DNA of 64,000 nt from the NCBI GenBank assembly GCA_026873275.1, contig JANTUC010000014.1, forward strand, positions 868,001 through 932,000. The letters run 5' to 3'. The position numbers and the translations under genes were made by a program. Below the pieces are notes generated by a model that was given only the letters and a program-made list of their open reading frames with translations, did no database searches and was not told the origin of the DNA. Within the stretch, counting starts at the first letter, position 1. Every line of letters starts with the position of its first letter. Source of the stretch: Pseudopithomyces maydicus (lineage: Eukaryota > Ascomycota > Dothideomycetes > Pleosporales > Didymosphaeriaceae). Below, one piece after another: positions 36,519-48,076 of this stretch.

Positions 36519-36834
36519 CGTGTCGAGCTGGGGTGGTGTGAAGGGTAAAGCCAGGTTTCGCAAGGCAACGGCCTGGATGTGGAGGAATCAGAGATTGGGC
36601 GTAGACAAGGGCGGACCTGAACTGGGCTCTCTCACGGCATAGCGCGCACCGCAAAGTGAAAGCGCAATGAAAGAAAGTTATGGCCGCTTGTTTACGGCAG
36701 GCACGGATCATTGGTTGTTCCGAGGGAGCTGCCCGCCATGACGACGAGCTCAGGGCTCCACCGCCCGTGCGTCCAGGCGCCTCCAAGCTGCCCTCCTGCA
36801 GCATAGCATAGCATACGCTCTCTCCAACACCACC
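36519..36834. promoter_or_regulatory. Bidirectional promoter NUR1 / VMA7
   Basis: Only 316 bp separate the start codons of two divergent housekeeping genes, so both core promoters must lie here. A GCATA repeat (about 36800-36816) precedes VMA7. No TATA box was recognised. Confidence 0.6.
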
Positions 36835-37375
36835 ATGGCAGCTTCTACCGCCCAGTACAAGGACCGCCAGTTTCTGGCCGTCATTGGGGATGAGGTAGGG
36901 ACCCTGTGATTTGTGGATTGCAGCTCTGCTCACTCGAACATCCAGGATACAGTAACGGGCATGCTGCTCGCTGGCGTCGGCGTGAGCTCTCCACGGGTGC
37001 ATCTGCATGCGACAACTGCTAAAAGGATGCACAGCACGTGACACAGCCCCCGGACTCGCAAAAGAACTTCCTGGTCGTCGACGCAAAGACCCAGACCGCC
37101 GATATCGAGGCTGCATTCGATCGCTTCACCCAGGAGCGCAAGGATATTGCTATCTTGCTCATAAACCAACATGTATGGGCCACTGCAGGCATGGGAGAAG
37201 GTCGGTGGAGGATATTTGGCTAACCGGGAGGCAGATCGCGGAGCGAATAAGGCACAGGGTTGAGATGTATACGGCCGCTTTCCCCTCGCTGCTCGAGATC
37301 CCGTCCAAAGACCATCCATACGATCCGGACAAGGACAGCGTGCTTAAGCGTGTGCGGAGGCTGTTTGGAGAGTAG
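36835..37375 (+). CDS. VMA7: V-type proton ATPase subunit F
   Basis: Four exons (36835-36894, 36946-36981, 37026-37172, 37235-37375) encode 127 residues, the expected length. The sequence follows the family throughout: FLAVIGDEDTVTGMLLAGVG, then HVTQPPDSQKNFLVVD, DIAILLINQHIAERIRH and a C-terminal EIPSKDHPYDPDKDSVL. Subunit F sits in the central stalk of the V1 sector next to subunit D and couples ATP hydrolysis to rotation at the vacuolar membrane. Every intron joins in phase 0, and exon 2 is only 36 nt. Shares a short divergent promoter with NUR1. Confidence 0.97.
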
Positions 37376-37817
37376 AGCTTGCCAGAGCTGAAGGCGTTTT
37401 GGCTAGCATGTTGCTTCGCACGGGTGCACGCTACATCACGATATCAAGATATCCATTCTGTTCAGCATGTAACAATCCATATACTCATGACAGCATATCT
37501 ATACGTAGCAATTGTGTCCTCGGTTCCCATTACATCCATCTCAGAAGAAAAACGACAGGAAATGGATATCTCGCACAGTCCAACTTGGATACAGGTAGGG
37601 GACCAACCACCCTTTTCTCCAGCCTGCTTCATTCAAACATGCAAATATGCAACGCAACAGTCGCCCCCGAAGATTCAATCAAAGCTCGTTCCGCAACCGA
37701 TCCTGCACAATATTTACACCAAGTCCGGACATTTCAAACTTGCGCTTCCCCAATTTCATAGATCTAGTAGGCGTTCAGACACGTCGGTGGCGTCGAGGGC
37801 AGTCGTTTATGGAATGT

Positions 37818-38444
37818 TTACCGGTGGAAGGCGACTTCAGCCCGGATGCAGGTGACGAGCTCGCCGTCCTTGGTCTTGACCTCGGCATTGACGTTGTACG
37901 TGCCCTGGCCATCTCGTTAGCAACCCAGTCCTCTTCGTAGAGCAGGCAGGATCAGGCAGACGTACCGGGGGAACCTGGGCGGGGATGTCCACGTCCTTGG
38001 CAAACTTCATCTCCCCCTTTTTCAGCGGGCATTCCAGATCTGCCTTCTTCACCGTCTCGCACGTGTCGGCGTCCTGGTTGATCAAGGTAATGTATTTGTT
38101 GTACTTGACGATGAGATGCGTCTTGGAGCCCTCCTCGACCTCCTTCTTGAAGTCGCCCTTGGCGGTAATGCTAAGCGTCTGTCCCCTACGTACACAACAT
38201 CAGTACATGAGTGTCCATCTTGCGAGCAGGGAAACACGAACGGTACAGGCGGGTTGGGGCTCAGATCGACATTCTCGAGGTCCAAAAGGTAGTCCTTTGG
38301 ATCCGCGCAGAAGTACAGCGGGTTGTCGCCGGGCACCTTGAAGTCCTCATTGATAACGGCCTGGTCACCGCCAGTGGAGAACAGCGAGACAGCAGAGACA
38401 GAGGCGGCGCTCGAGGCGGCGAGAAGGATGGTAGCGACCTTCAT
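37818..38444 (-). CDS. NPC2: NPC2/ML-domain lipid transfer protein
   Basis: Three exons (38242-38444, 37966-38185, 37818-37904) give 169 residues. A signal peptide (MKVATILLAASSAASVSA) leads into an ML domain. Visible family marks are VPGDNPLYFC, LSPNPPVPG, LIVKYNKYITLINQDADTCE and CPLKKGE, with paired cysteines expected to form disulphides. Fungal members are known as phosphatidylglycerol/phosphatidylinositol transfer protein and, by homology to yeast Npc2, work in the vacuole lumen in sterol handling. The intron 1 donor is the less common gttcgt, chosen because it restores the conserved PNPPVPGQTL join. Converges on VMA7. Confidence 0.93.
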
Positions 38445-39494
38445 GTTTTGACGTGCGCGATGGAGGAGCGCTAAGAATCGTAGTGAATGGTAGGAGGTAG
38501 TCGCAGAGGTCGTGCAACCGAGAGGGACGGAGGCGAAGGTCCAAGGTTGCCGCAGCGATAGCGCTGGTCGTGATGCTTGAGGCTGGGGCAAAGGCCTGTG
38601 CGCGGGCGCTACTGCGTCATTCGGGGTCAGGTGCGGATGACAGTGGACGATGCGTATGGGGCGTGTAGAGCTAAGCCGCTTCCACCCTTGGCTCGCCCCA
38701 GGCACCTCATGCCGCATGTACCTGGGAGGTGTCTGCTGGCTCCCTTTTTGTGGCCTTTGTACATGGTGTTTTGGACTTGATGTTGTTCGCATACACCAGA
38801 TTCGATATATCGTTTCCCAGTTTTCCTCTCAGGAGCACGGTAGTGGACGACGGTCGCATACGGCCCGCGCCATAGCGTATTTAACTTTGCACGAGCATAC
38901 CTAGGTACAGTACCCAGTAAGCAGATGTGTTTCGTGCCGCCGGTTCTGGGTAGCAGCACATGGCAGTGACATCAGACACTAATTGACGCATTTCAATACA
39001 TGCCCAATGCAGCAGTTTGGATTTGCTGGACGGTACTTCACAGAGGGATGTACTTCGTGGCGAGAACAGGTCCAGTCCAACCCTGCAAGCATCCGGGAGT
39101 GCCAAGATTGGTTGGCCAACGATCGATTTATATGCTGGTGAGAATCTATCTTCCCCTAAATTCCAGTCACCATCCCCAACATACGTGCATCCTGCTGCGA
39201 GTCGGGTTCAACAGTCGCCACCTGGCGTCCTCCCGGAAGCTCAGGACCGCGTTCACGGTACCTACCCACCTGTTGAAGTGCAGCAAGAAATATCGCATCA
39301 TGAGGTGATTAAGAGGTGGAAGTTTTGGTTTCGACAGTATTTCATGGCCACGATGCATCACAAGAAAGAAAGCAGTCTGAACAAACCCACTACAGGGACA
39401 CACATCCATTCATGTGTGAGACAGCAAGATCGACTCTAGTTAATATAAAGAACGAAACATAGATACAGATGTTTCTGCGGGTGATATCTTAGAT
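38445..39494. other. Intergenic upstream of NPC2
   Basis: Contains the NPC2 promoter and the 3' flank of the next minus-strand gene. An open frame at 39017-39439 lacks an ATG and protein character. Nothing else seen. Confidence 0.4.
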
Positions 39495-41218
39495 TCACTT
39501 CCCGTTAGATGGCTCACCTTCCCACACGCCGTCGTACCATCCCGGCCCATCGTCCTGGTATATATACCCATCAACTGCCTCTTCTTCGATGTGTTCTGGA
39601 GAGTACGCTCCTTCAGACTGGTAGCTCCCCTGATACTCCTCTACAGGCTGTACCTGCTCTGCTGTCGACTCGGGAATAACCGGCTTTTGCTGCTCCTCAG
39701 GAGCTTCAGGACCAGACACCCCCTCTTGCTGAGACTCCTCACCCGAGTGTCCCACCTCATTGCCACCGACAACTAATTTCTCCACCGCACCTTCCGCACC
39801 CTCGTCACCACCATACTCTTCACGCACCTTCCCATCCTCCTCCTCCTCCACCACCCTAACCTTCTCCTTAATCTCCTCAATCTCCCCCTCAACCTCCCAT
39901 TCTCCCCCTCAACCTTATCAATCTTCTCCTTCAACTTCACCAGAATCTGCGTCTGCACATCCACCACCGCCTTGAGCCTCGTGATGGAGTTGAAATCCTG
40001 CTTGCTCCATTTACGCAGTTTCTTGAGCTTGTCGGAGACTTTTTGGGAATTGTGGCTGAAGGTGCTGATGGTTTTGCCGAGCGTGCTGGCCACAGCTTTG
40101 AGTTGCGTTTTGAGGTTGGACACGTCTTGCTTGGTGGCGGCAGGGAGCGGGGATAAGGGGATGGGGGTTTTGAGGGCGGGGAGAGGTGTAGCGCTGGTGG
40201 TGGTGGTGCTGCTGCTGCTGGCGCTGCTGCTTGGGCGAGGGGCGCTGCTGTATGAGGAAGTGCTACTGAATGGGAGAGCACTGCTGGATGGAGCGACCGG
40301 CTTAGGAATGATGGATGTAGTTAATGTATACGATGTGGTCAGTGCGGATGATGTGGTTGGTAAGATGGCAATGGCTGCATTTTTGGAAGGCGAGCTAGAT
40401 GCAGAAGAAGTCGACCAGCGGGTTTTGTCGGTCGTCTTAGAAATCAGAGTTGTCTTGGCTGCTGCTGGAGTGGTAGTCGTCTTATACAAGCTTGAGATAA
40501 CGTGATACGCTTTCGGAGTAGACGAAGCTGTAGAAGTGGCGAAGGTAGTGTCGGGTACGACAGGGATAGTAATCGTCGTGTACAAGTTCGAAAACACATG
40601 TTCCTCATTGGGAGACCAAGACGCAGCAGCAGGAACTGGCTTTGTGACGAAAGTATTGACTTTAGCCAGACTTGTAGAGAAACTGGCCACAGGAAGAGCA
40701 CTGTGCCAGGTATTACTGGGTGGACCCGGAATCAAGAGAGCCGGTGGGATCGTAGGAGACGAAGATACAGCCGGCGTCGCTGGAGGCGTATCCGCCACCG
40801 GAATAGGGATTTTGAGGATAGGCCACCAGGTTGGAACATTGGGCTTTTCTAAGAATGGATCGATGGTGTTCGTGGGCGCTGTGGTAGATATTTTTCCATA
40901 GTTCGGCCCAATAGGGAAATCAATCTTTGGGGCTGAAAAAGGGCTTGCTGGAGACTGGGATGTGGGGAGGAAGGAGGCTGGCACGACAGGATTGGATTTG
41001 GGCGCAGGGAGATTCTGGGTAAGCTCCAGCGGTAAAACTAGAACCTGGAATCAGCACAGTTTTCCAGTGAATATTACTTTAGCAAATATGTCTTCAATTA
41101 GATTGGACTTCACGCATAGTAGGAAAGTTTGCAACTTACAGCCTGGCAACCCTTGCGCCAGCGGCGAGCTAGCCGCACTACCTGCGAGTGCGACAACGCT
41201 TGCGATAGAGTACTTCAT
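39495..41218 (-). CDS. Secreted Ser/Thr/Pro-rich wall-type protein, frame break near the C-terminus
   Basis: Exon 1 (41140-41218) encodes a signal peptide (MKYSIASVVALAGSAASS). A 102-nt intron with gtaagt donor leads to exon 2 from 41037. The body is rich in Ser, Thr, Pro and Ala (likely heavily O-mannosylated), with imperfect internal repeats ending in SSLYKTTTTPAA-like units. It is followed by a coiled-coil segment (SNLKTQLKAVASTLGKTIS to VDVQTQILVKLKEKIDKVEGE) and then an acidic tail rich in Glu and Gln. The frame reading the coiled coil closes at 39773 in an unnatural Arg-rich run. A neighbouring frame continues the Glu-rich pattern to 39495, giving about 540 residues if joined. The break lies among two five-C runs (39884-39888, 39904-39908) inside a 20-bp direct repeat. 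No GPI signal seen. Function unknown, probably cell wall or extracellular matrix. Confidence 0.72.
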
Positions 41219-41899
41219 ATTATTGACATAAAAAGGATGAAGTTTGGGAGATGGGAGCATGGGCGGGGGCACAATCCCCCTTTCAATTTCTACTGAGGTG
41301 CCAACGTAACACTATTACTTCATGCTTTCAGACTGCATTTACTTGCAGCATGCAGCTAGAAAAAAATGACGCTTGTGTTGGATGAGGTGCTTCATAGAAG
41401 CCAATACTAAACAGAACACGATTGCTCCGAAACGCTCTGGGGTTCTAATTAGGGCACATGTCATTGGTTTGCAAATCTGTCAAAGGTGGAGGACTAAAAA
41501 ACAGCGCATACGTCCCGCTGCTGTCAACCGGAACTTCGGTAACCAATCTCAAAATCCTATTTTATATTTTTGCTCGATCTCACGATGTTGATATTCATCA
41601 GCTGCAGGTGCAAAGTAGCCGACCTGAACAGACAGTTCATAGCATTCTACAGTGTCAAGACTGCGCAATTGAATATTCATGCTAAGACTCCATGTAAGCC
41701 AGAAGTCAATGAATTTAATCTCTTTGTAACCTATAGCTTTGAATTTGCTACACGTCATGCTCCAAGTGAAATAAACGTGGTACTTAAACACTCAAAACTT
41801 ACCACAGACCCTCAATTCGCCAGCACAGTAATACCAAAAATCTAAAAATCGGCAACAATTCCAAACACGACACCTAAAATCAAGCTTAAAATAACCATA
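41219..41899. other. Divergent intergenic region
   Basis: Upstream region of both the secreted protein gene (minus) and the hypothetical gene at 41900 (plus). AT-rich with short frames only. Nothing recognised. Confidence 0.35.
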
Positions 41900-42577
41900 A
41901 TGCCCCGGTCCAACACGTTCACCCGCTGCGACCTGTTTCCCCCCAACACCTTCCCCATCATACGAACCCTCGCCCCAATGGTCCAGATCGTAGCGTACGA
42001 AATGTGGTCCTCAGGCCACAACCCCGAATCAGACTACCCTCACGCACTCCTCCGCTATATCGTCGAAACCCGTATCTGTCCAACGTCCTTGCAACAGGCG
42101 GTAGCTCAGTTGATGATTCGCCTCGTCGATCCCTCAACATTCGAAGAGCTGCGCACCGGGGTGGATCTAACCAGCACGTTGGGTATCCGTAGGGTGCTTC
42201 CACCAGGGGAGTCGGTACCGGGGATCGGGGAAGGAGGGTCGCTGAGGAACAGGGGCAATGCGGGTGGAACGCGGGAGGTGGAGGTGGGGGAGTCGGCTTT
42301 TAGTGATTCGGAGGGGGAGAGGGACATGCCACCGTTATTTCCAAGGGATCCAGGTAGCTTACAAGGGGAGGTAGTTAGCTCTAGGCAGGAAGGTGGGTTG
42401 GGGTCTTCGGCGTCGAATCAGTCGGGGGTAGGGTTGATGGCGCGCCGATGCTGGATCGGTGGTTGCACGAGTAGATTTATTCACGCAGTGCTTGGGGATC
42501 ACGGGGATGGAAGGCGTGGATTTCGTGTATATTTACATCGACTTGCGTTGGTGAACCCGGGCATGCTGGTTGGATAG
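41900..42577 (+). CDS. Hypothetical protein, single exon
   Basis: An ATG-initiated frame of 225 residues. Residues about 25-85 look like a small helical domain (MVQIVAYEMWSSGHNPESDY; TSLQQAVAQLMIRLVDPSTF). The middle is Gly/Glu/Ser-rich and probably disordered. The last 50 residues are basic and contain two cysteines (CWIGGCTSRF). No signal peptide, membrane helix or recognised domain. It could be lineage-specific. A misannotated open frame remains possible because no intron or conserved motif supports it. Confidence 0.45.
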   Translation: MPRSNTFTRCDLFPPNTFPIIRTLAPMVQIVAYEMWSSGHNPESDYPHALLRYIVETRICPTSLQQAVAQLMIRLVDPSTFEELRTGVDLTSTLGIRRVLPPGESVPGIGEGGSLRNRGNAGGTREVEVGESAFSDSEGERDMPPLFPRDPGSLQGEVVSSRQEGGLGSSASNQSGVGLMARRCWIGGCTSRFIHAVLGDHGDGRRGFRVYLHRLALVNPGMLVG

Positions 42578-43522
42578 CAATAGGCGGCCTTGCTTTACAC
42601 GGTGTTGATAGCGATTTAGTGCTTATCAATTCAGTGTTGATTTTACTTCACAAAAGCCCTTTCGAATGCTGCGCGTATGAGATCTTGACCGAATGAGTAT
42701 TCGACCGGTGTTTGTACATGTTGGTCCAGGTCTAAGCATGATTGGAGTGAACGTTTAGGTGGCCTGACTACACAGACAGGATAGTAACACATTCAAATCT
42801 GGGACTGGCAATTATTCCGTATATACCTGGCGCGTACATGAGTCCTAACAAGCACGTAGATGCTGTTGTCCCGTTCTGCGGTGTGGAGTCGACCGATGTT
42901 TTGCCGTTGGCGAGGAAATATGTGAGGTCATCGTGAAGATCATGGTGGGATAGCCTCTAACCACCCCCACTGCTCGCGTGTGCCTGGTATGCTGTCCTGA
43001 GAAAAGAGCCCCCTACCTAGGTGGACAATGCAAGATGCGCACCATTGAACCAACTTGGAGGCTGCTCGGCGTCCGGCACTGTGCTGCAGGCTGAAGCCGA
43101 AATTGAACGCGTGTTTACAAGCAGGGGTTAGGCGGCTGGTGACGGCGCCTGACAACGGCGTCGCGATGCGATTCGAAGACGGAGACGGCTGAAACCCAAT
43201 GCTCCCATCCTGATAGAACCTAATGGGGATCCCCGGCGGTTCCTGCAGGCAAAACCGGGGTTAGTGTTGAGGCGCATGCAGTCGCAAATTGGCCGTGCTC
43301 TGGACTGGGTGGTTGCTGTGCCAACCAGGCATTTCTAAACACGCCCCACGCACCCGAAGCTGCCGGCACGACGTTCGCTCTAGAACAACGGCTAGCATTG
43401 CAAGCCATACAATTCGCATTTTTCTCCAGGCTACACACGATCGCGCATTATCCTATTTTCTATCGTTCCATTGCCGACTCAAGACCGGTCGCGCATTGCA
43501 GGCAGTAGCCACAAGATAGGTC
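42578..43522. other. Intergenic upstream of chitin synthase
   Basis: About 0.95 kb expected to contain the chitin synthase promoter and leader. No coding frame or repeat supported. Confidence 0.4.
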
Positions 43523-46500
43523 ATGGACGGATCCACACCACCAGGACACCATGGACGGTACGGCCGGCCACCCGCATACGACGATGAGGAGCCGTCCCCG
43601 AGCCATCTGCAAGGAGGGTCTACTATGCGTCTGTTGACCCATGCCGACGATACACAGAGCTATGTGTCGTGAGTATCACTTGTTTCCTTCCTTCCTCTCC
43701 ACCTTCCCATACTCATCTTGTACTGCGCGCGCAGAAACCCCCAAAACTCAGAATCAGCTACGCTGTTCTCGAAAATGGGAAGCACCGCCGGCACCCTCGG
43801 CGACGGGCTTTCACGCTCTGAAGTCGGCCAGCAGGCCGCTGCCGAGGCAGGTATCGTCGACCTGCTGCGCGAGGCCGATGCAGCGCTGAGCTCGACGTCA
43901 AACTCGAGGCCGGTGCCGCAGACGCTGAAGCGCAAGTCGATCAAGACGCGGCTCGTGGACCGCATTTCGCCCACCAAGAAGCAGCAGGACACAGGCTTAC
44001 CATTGTATGAAACCCGCAGGCCACCATCGCCCGTGGCTCGCTCCTACCAGCCCTCGATGTCCTCCTTACCACTCTCTAGGGCGCCTTCCGTGCTCGACAC
44101 TGCGCCGAACATGCCGCCCCCCATGGACGACTCTCCCTCCTACATGCCCTACCGCCGTTCCTTCTCGCCAGACCGCGCTGGGCCGGGACGTCCATACTCG
44201 CCCACACGTACATCCACAGATTACTCGCGGCCGCCCGCCACATCGCACTCGTACGAGCCAGAAGATCTCAATGGCAGCCCGCGCCCGGGTACGCCATCAT
44301 CGAGATACGGTGGGGGGCGACCAGGTAGTCCTCAGCGGCCGCTTCCTCCCGCACCGCTGTTCGCCGGTGGCAGGCCCATCTCCCGCGACTCTAATGCAAC
44401 CCTCGACATGACCTCGATACCCATCGACGAAGACGACCCGTTCACTGACTACGGGGATGACGACCGGCCTGAGTTGAGCTCACGAGACTCGTACATGACT
44501 GAAGAGACGATTGCGGATGACTACACCGAGTTCGACGAGAAGGTCGACCACTATGGGCCAGCGCCAGAGACTGCCCAGCCGAGACGGGGGCGCGCGATGC
44601 CGTCATGACGAAGAAGGAGGTTCGCCTGATCAACGGTGAACTCATCCTGGAATGCAAGATCCCGACCATTCTGTACAGTTTCCTTCCACGGCGCGACGAC
44701 ATTGAGTTTACACACATGCGATACACAGCTGTGACCTGTGACCCCGATGATTTCGTGGACAGGGGGTACAAGCTGCGGCAAAACATTGGCACGACAACCC
44801 GTGAAACCGAGCTTTTCATCTGTATCACCATGTACAACGAGAACGAGATTGACTTCACCCGGACCATGCATGGTGTCATGCGCAACATCAGCCACTTTTG
44901 CTCCCGAACAAAATCTCGTACCTGGGGCAAAGACGGATGGCAGAAGATCGTCGTCTGCATCATCTCCGATGGCCGCCAAAAAGTGCACCCACGAACGCTG
45001 GACGCTCTCGCCGCCATGGGCTGCTTCCAGAAAGGCATTGCCAAGAACCACGTCAACCAGCGTGAGGTGACTGCGCACGTTTACGAGTACACAACACAAG
45101 TGTCTCTGGACTCCGATCTCAAGTTTAAGGGCGCTGAGAAAGGCATCGTCCCAGTGCAGATGATCTTCTGCATGAAGGAGCGCAATCTGAAAAAGCTCAA
45201 TTCGCATCGATGGTTCTTCAATGCTTTCGGAAGGGCGCTCAACCCTAACGTGTGTATTCTTCTCGATGTTGGAACAAAGCCTGGTCCAAAGGCACTGTAT
45301 CATCTTTGGAAAACTTTCGACAACGACTCTTCTGTTGCCGGAGCTGCAGGTGAGATCAAAGCTGGTAAGGGTAAAGGCTGGCTTGGCCTCCTCAATCCCT
45401 TGGTCGCCTCGCAAAACTTTGAGTACAAGATGTCCAACATTCTTGACAAGCCTCTTGAATCAGTCTTTGGATACATCACTGTGTTGCCTGGTGCCCTGTC
45501 AGCATATCGATATATCGCTCTGCAAAATGACCACACCGGTCATGGTCCGTTGAGCCAATACTTCAAGGGAGAAACCTTGCACGGCCAAGACGCGGATGTC
45601 TTCACTGCCAATATGTACCTCGCCGAAGATCGTATCCTTTGTTGGGAGCTTGTAGCGAAGCGTAGCGAGCAGTGGGTGTTGAAGTATGTCAAGGCTGCGA
45701 CCGGTGAGACCGATGTGCCTGGTAAGTCACTCTAGAATCGCCATCGTACGATTTGTACTAATTATAATAGATGCCGTTCCTGAGTTCATCTCGCAGCGTC
45801 GTCGTTGGCTCAACGGTGCCTTTTTCGCCGCGGTCTACTCACTGCTGCATTTCAAGCAAGTCTGGGGCACTGATCACACGCTATGGCGCAAGATTCTGCT
45901 CCATATCGAATTCGTCTACCAGTTTGTCCAGCTCATGTTTACCTTCTTCTCCCTCGCGAACTTCTACCTGACCTTCTTCTTCATTGCCGGTTCACTCAGC
46001 GACAAGCAATATGATCCGTTCGGTCATAACATTGCCAAATATATCTTCATCTTTCTGCGATACGTCTGCGTATTGTTGATATGCATGCAATTTATCTTGT
46101 CAATGGGAAACCGACCGCAAGGAGCAAAGAAGATGTTCTTGTGGAGCATGGTTGCATACTGCGTCATCATGGCATACACTACGTTCGCTTCGATACTCAT
46201 CGTCGTCAAACAATTGAAGGATCCGAAGCAGCCCAAGGTACTCGGCAACAACGTATTCACCAATCTTATCATTTCGACTTCAACAACCGTCGGCCTGTAC
46301 TTCTTCATGTCCTTCCTCTATATGGATCCCTGGCATATGTTCACCTCGTCAGCGCAGTACTTCGCCCTTCTACCCAGTTACATCTGCACCCTCCAGGTCT
46401 ACGCTTTCTGTAACACGCACGATATCACATGGGGTACCAAAGGTGACAACGTTGCCAAAACGGACCTGGGTGACGCCAAAGCAAAGAAGGGTAACGTTGT

Positions 46501-47014
46501 GGAGCTTGAAATGCCATCGGAGCAATTAGACATCGATTCCGGCTACGACGAAGCGCTTCGCAACCTTCGTGACCGTATTGAAATTGACAAGCCTGGTCTC
46601 GACGAGGCCCAAGCTCAGGAGGATTACTACCGCGCTGTGCGTACCTACATGGTCGTCGTGTGGTTGATTTCCAACGCTATTCTCGCCATGGCCGTCTCCG
46701 AGGCGTATAGCGGCGAACATATCAGCGGCAACTTTTACCTCAAGTTCATCCTGTGGGCTGTCGCTGGTCTGGCTTTCTTCCGCGCCATCGGATCCACTTC
46801 TTTCCTCTTTATCAACTTGATCCACTCTGCAATGGAGACCAAGCTCAAATGGGAAGATAAGATGGAGTCCAGAACTGGGCTGGGCGGTGGCAAGAAGAAG
46901 TGGGGCAAAGGTTGGGGCAACGGCGGGCAGAGCTGGTGGAGTCCAAGCGTGGTCAGCAGCAAGGTTAGCAGTTGGGCGCCTAGCAGTTGGGGCGGTAGCA
47001 GCATTGGGAGGTGA
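43523..47014 (+). CDS. chsB: Class III chitin synthase, one frame break in the N-terminal half
   Basis: Exons 43523-43668, 43735-45721 and 45771-47014. A Pro/Ser-rich N-terminal region of about 340 residues precedes the catalytic core: KKEVRLINGELILECKIPT, the EDR motif (LAEDRILCWE) and the product-site QRRRW. Several membrane helices follow, then the class III hallmark near the C-terminus (VELEMPSEQLDIDSGYDEAL). The enzyme polymerises UDP-GlcNAc into chitin at the plasma membrane; class III enzymes of this kind (ChsB of Aspergillus) matter for hyphal tip growth. The frame encoding the N-terminus closes at 44608, four codons past the five-G run 44586-44590. One added base there leads straight into the conserved core, giving about 1125 residues, longer than typical class III enzymes (about 900). 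A consensus error is the likeliest cause. Exon 3 joins at conserved DAVPEFISQRRRW. Confidence 0.9.
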
Positions 47015-48076
47015 ACATTGATGCATGCATATGAGCGATGATAGGTTTGTGCTTTTTTCTTCTTCATTACGACTCGAGAGCGTTGGCGTTAGGGGGCATT
47101 CCATTGATACCTACCGAGACGAGGGACGCTTGTATGTATATGGGGGATTTGCATGGGCCGCACTCGGCTTTTGATACGACATGACGTAGCAGGGGATGAG
47201 AAAGCTACGAAAGGGAAAAATGAAGTGATGGATTCGGGACAGGATGGAATGGGAGGGATTATCACGTCGTGAAAAGGCCATGCTGCGTGCGCAGGCAGGT
47301 CGGACGACGTTATGTAGTATTCTGGTAATGTGTTGGGTAATGAAAACTTCGGCTTCTGGGTATATACATGTTGGCTATTTGCATACGCGTGACTTCCTTT
47401 GCTCGTCTCGTAGTCGCTTCTCACCATGTACTTCAGGTAACGAGGTAACTTCACAAACAATCATTTCCACCCAACCTATTCACCTCCCCACATACATATA
47501 TACGTGAACCAAACCATAGAATCCCCACCCCCACCCCGTTCGAAGAAAACCTATCTATCCTTTACCAATCCTCAAAAGCACCCTCCCAACCACACAGAAC
47601 CCCAGCACGATAACAGCCCCCGACACTGCAATCGCTACAACAGCTACGTTTGACCCTGCAGCGTGATGATGATGATGATGATCTGCAGCGGCGGTGGTGG
47701 TAGCTGCAGCGGCGTCGGTATAAGATCGAACGGCGGTCAAAAAGAAAGCGGTTGTTTGTGGTGGAATGTACATGTTGATTGATTTTCATGGGTGTGTGTG
47801 TCTGTAGTTCTTGGTAATTGTCGAAATATAGATATCTATGTTTATTTCGGTTACATTTATTGTGGTGAGATTGAATGTGGTGGGTGGGGTGTAGTGCGCT
47901 GTGAGGTGTGTGTCCAAGAGGGCTGCTTGAATGTAGGGACCTTGCGTGTCTGTGGATGAGTTTGGGATTGGGAATTCTAAAGGTGGAGTGGAGCGAAGGG
48001 GAAAGTGAGGGTGGGCTGGGGTTGGGATGGTGAATGGAAGGTTGAATGGAGGATTGAATGGAAATGTCGGTTTGCG
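47015..48076. other. Convergent intergenic region
   Basis: 3' flanks of chitin synthase (plus) and the TLDc-like gene (minus). Contains simple-sequence patches and a possible small minus-strand frame at 47555-47773, listed separately. Confidence 0.35.
47555..47773 (-). CDS. Possible small single-pass membrane protein
   Basis: ATG at 47773, 72 residues. Ala/Thr-rich N-terminal part, a six-His run (from a GAT/ATG repeat in the DNA), then a hydrophobic helix (NVAVVAIAVSGAVIVLGFCV) and a short basic tail (GRVLLRIGKG), the layout of a tail-anchored or type III membrane protein. The His run comes from a microsatellite and no homologue is recognised, so a chance frame is nearly as likely. Confidence 0.3.
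   Translation of the reverse strand: MYIPPQTTAFFLTAVRSYTDAAAATTTAAADHHHHHHAAGSNVAVVAIAVSGAVIVLGFCVVGRVLLRIGKG

Noticed and set aside
39017..39439. Plus-strand 140-codon frame between NPC2 and the secreted protein gene
   Set aside because: Begins at a non-ATG codon and lacks any recognisable domain; likely chance.
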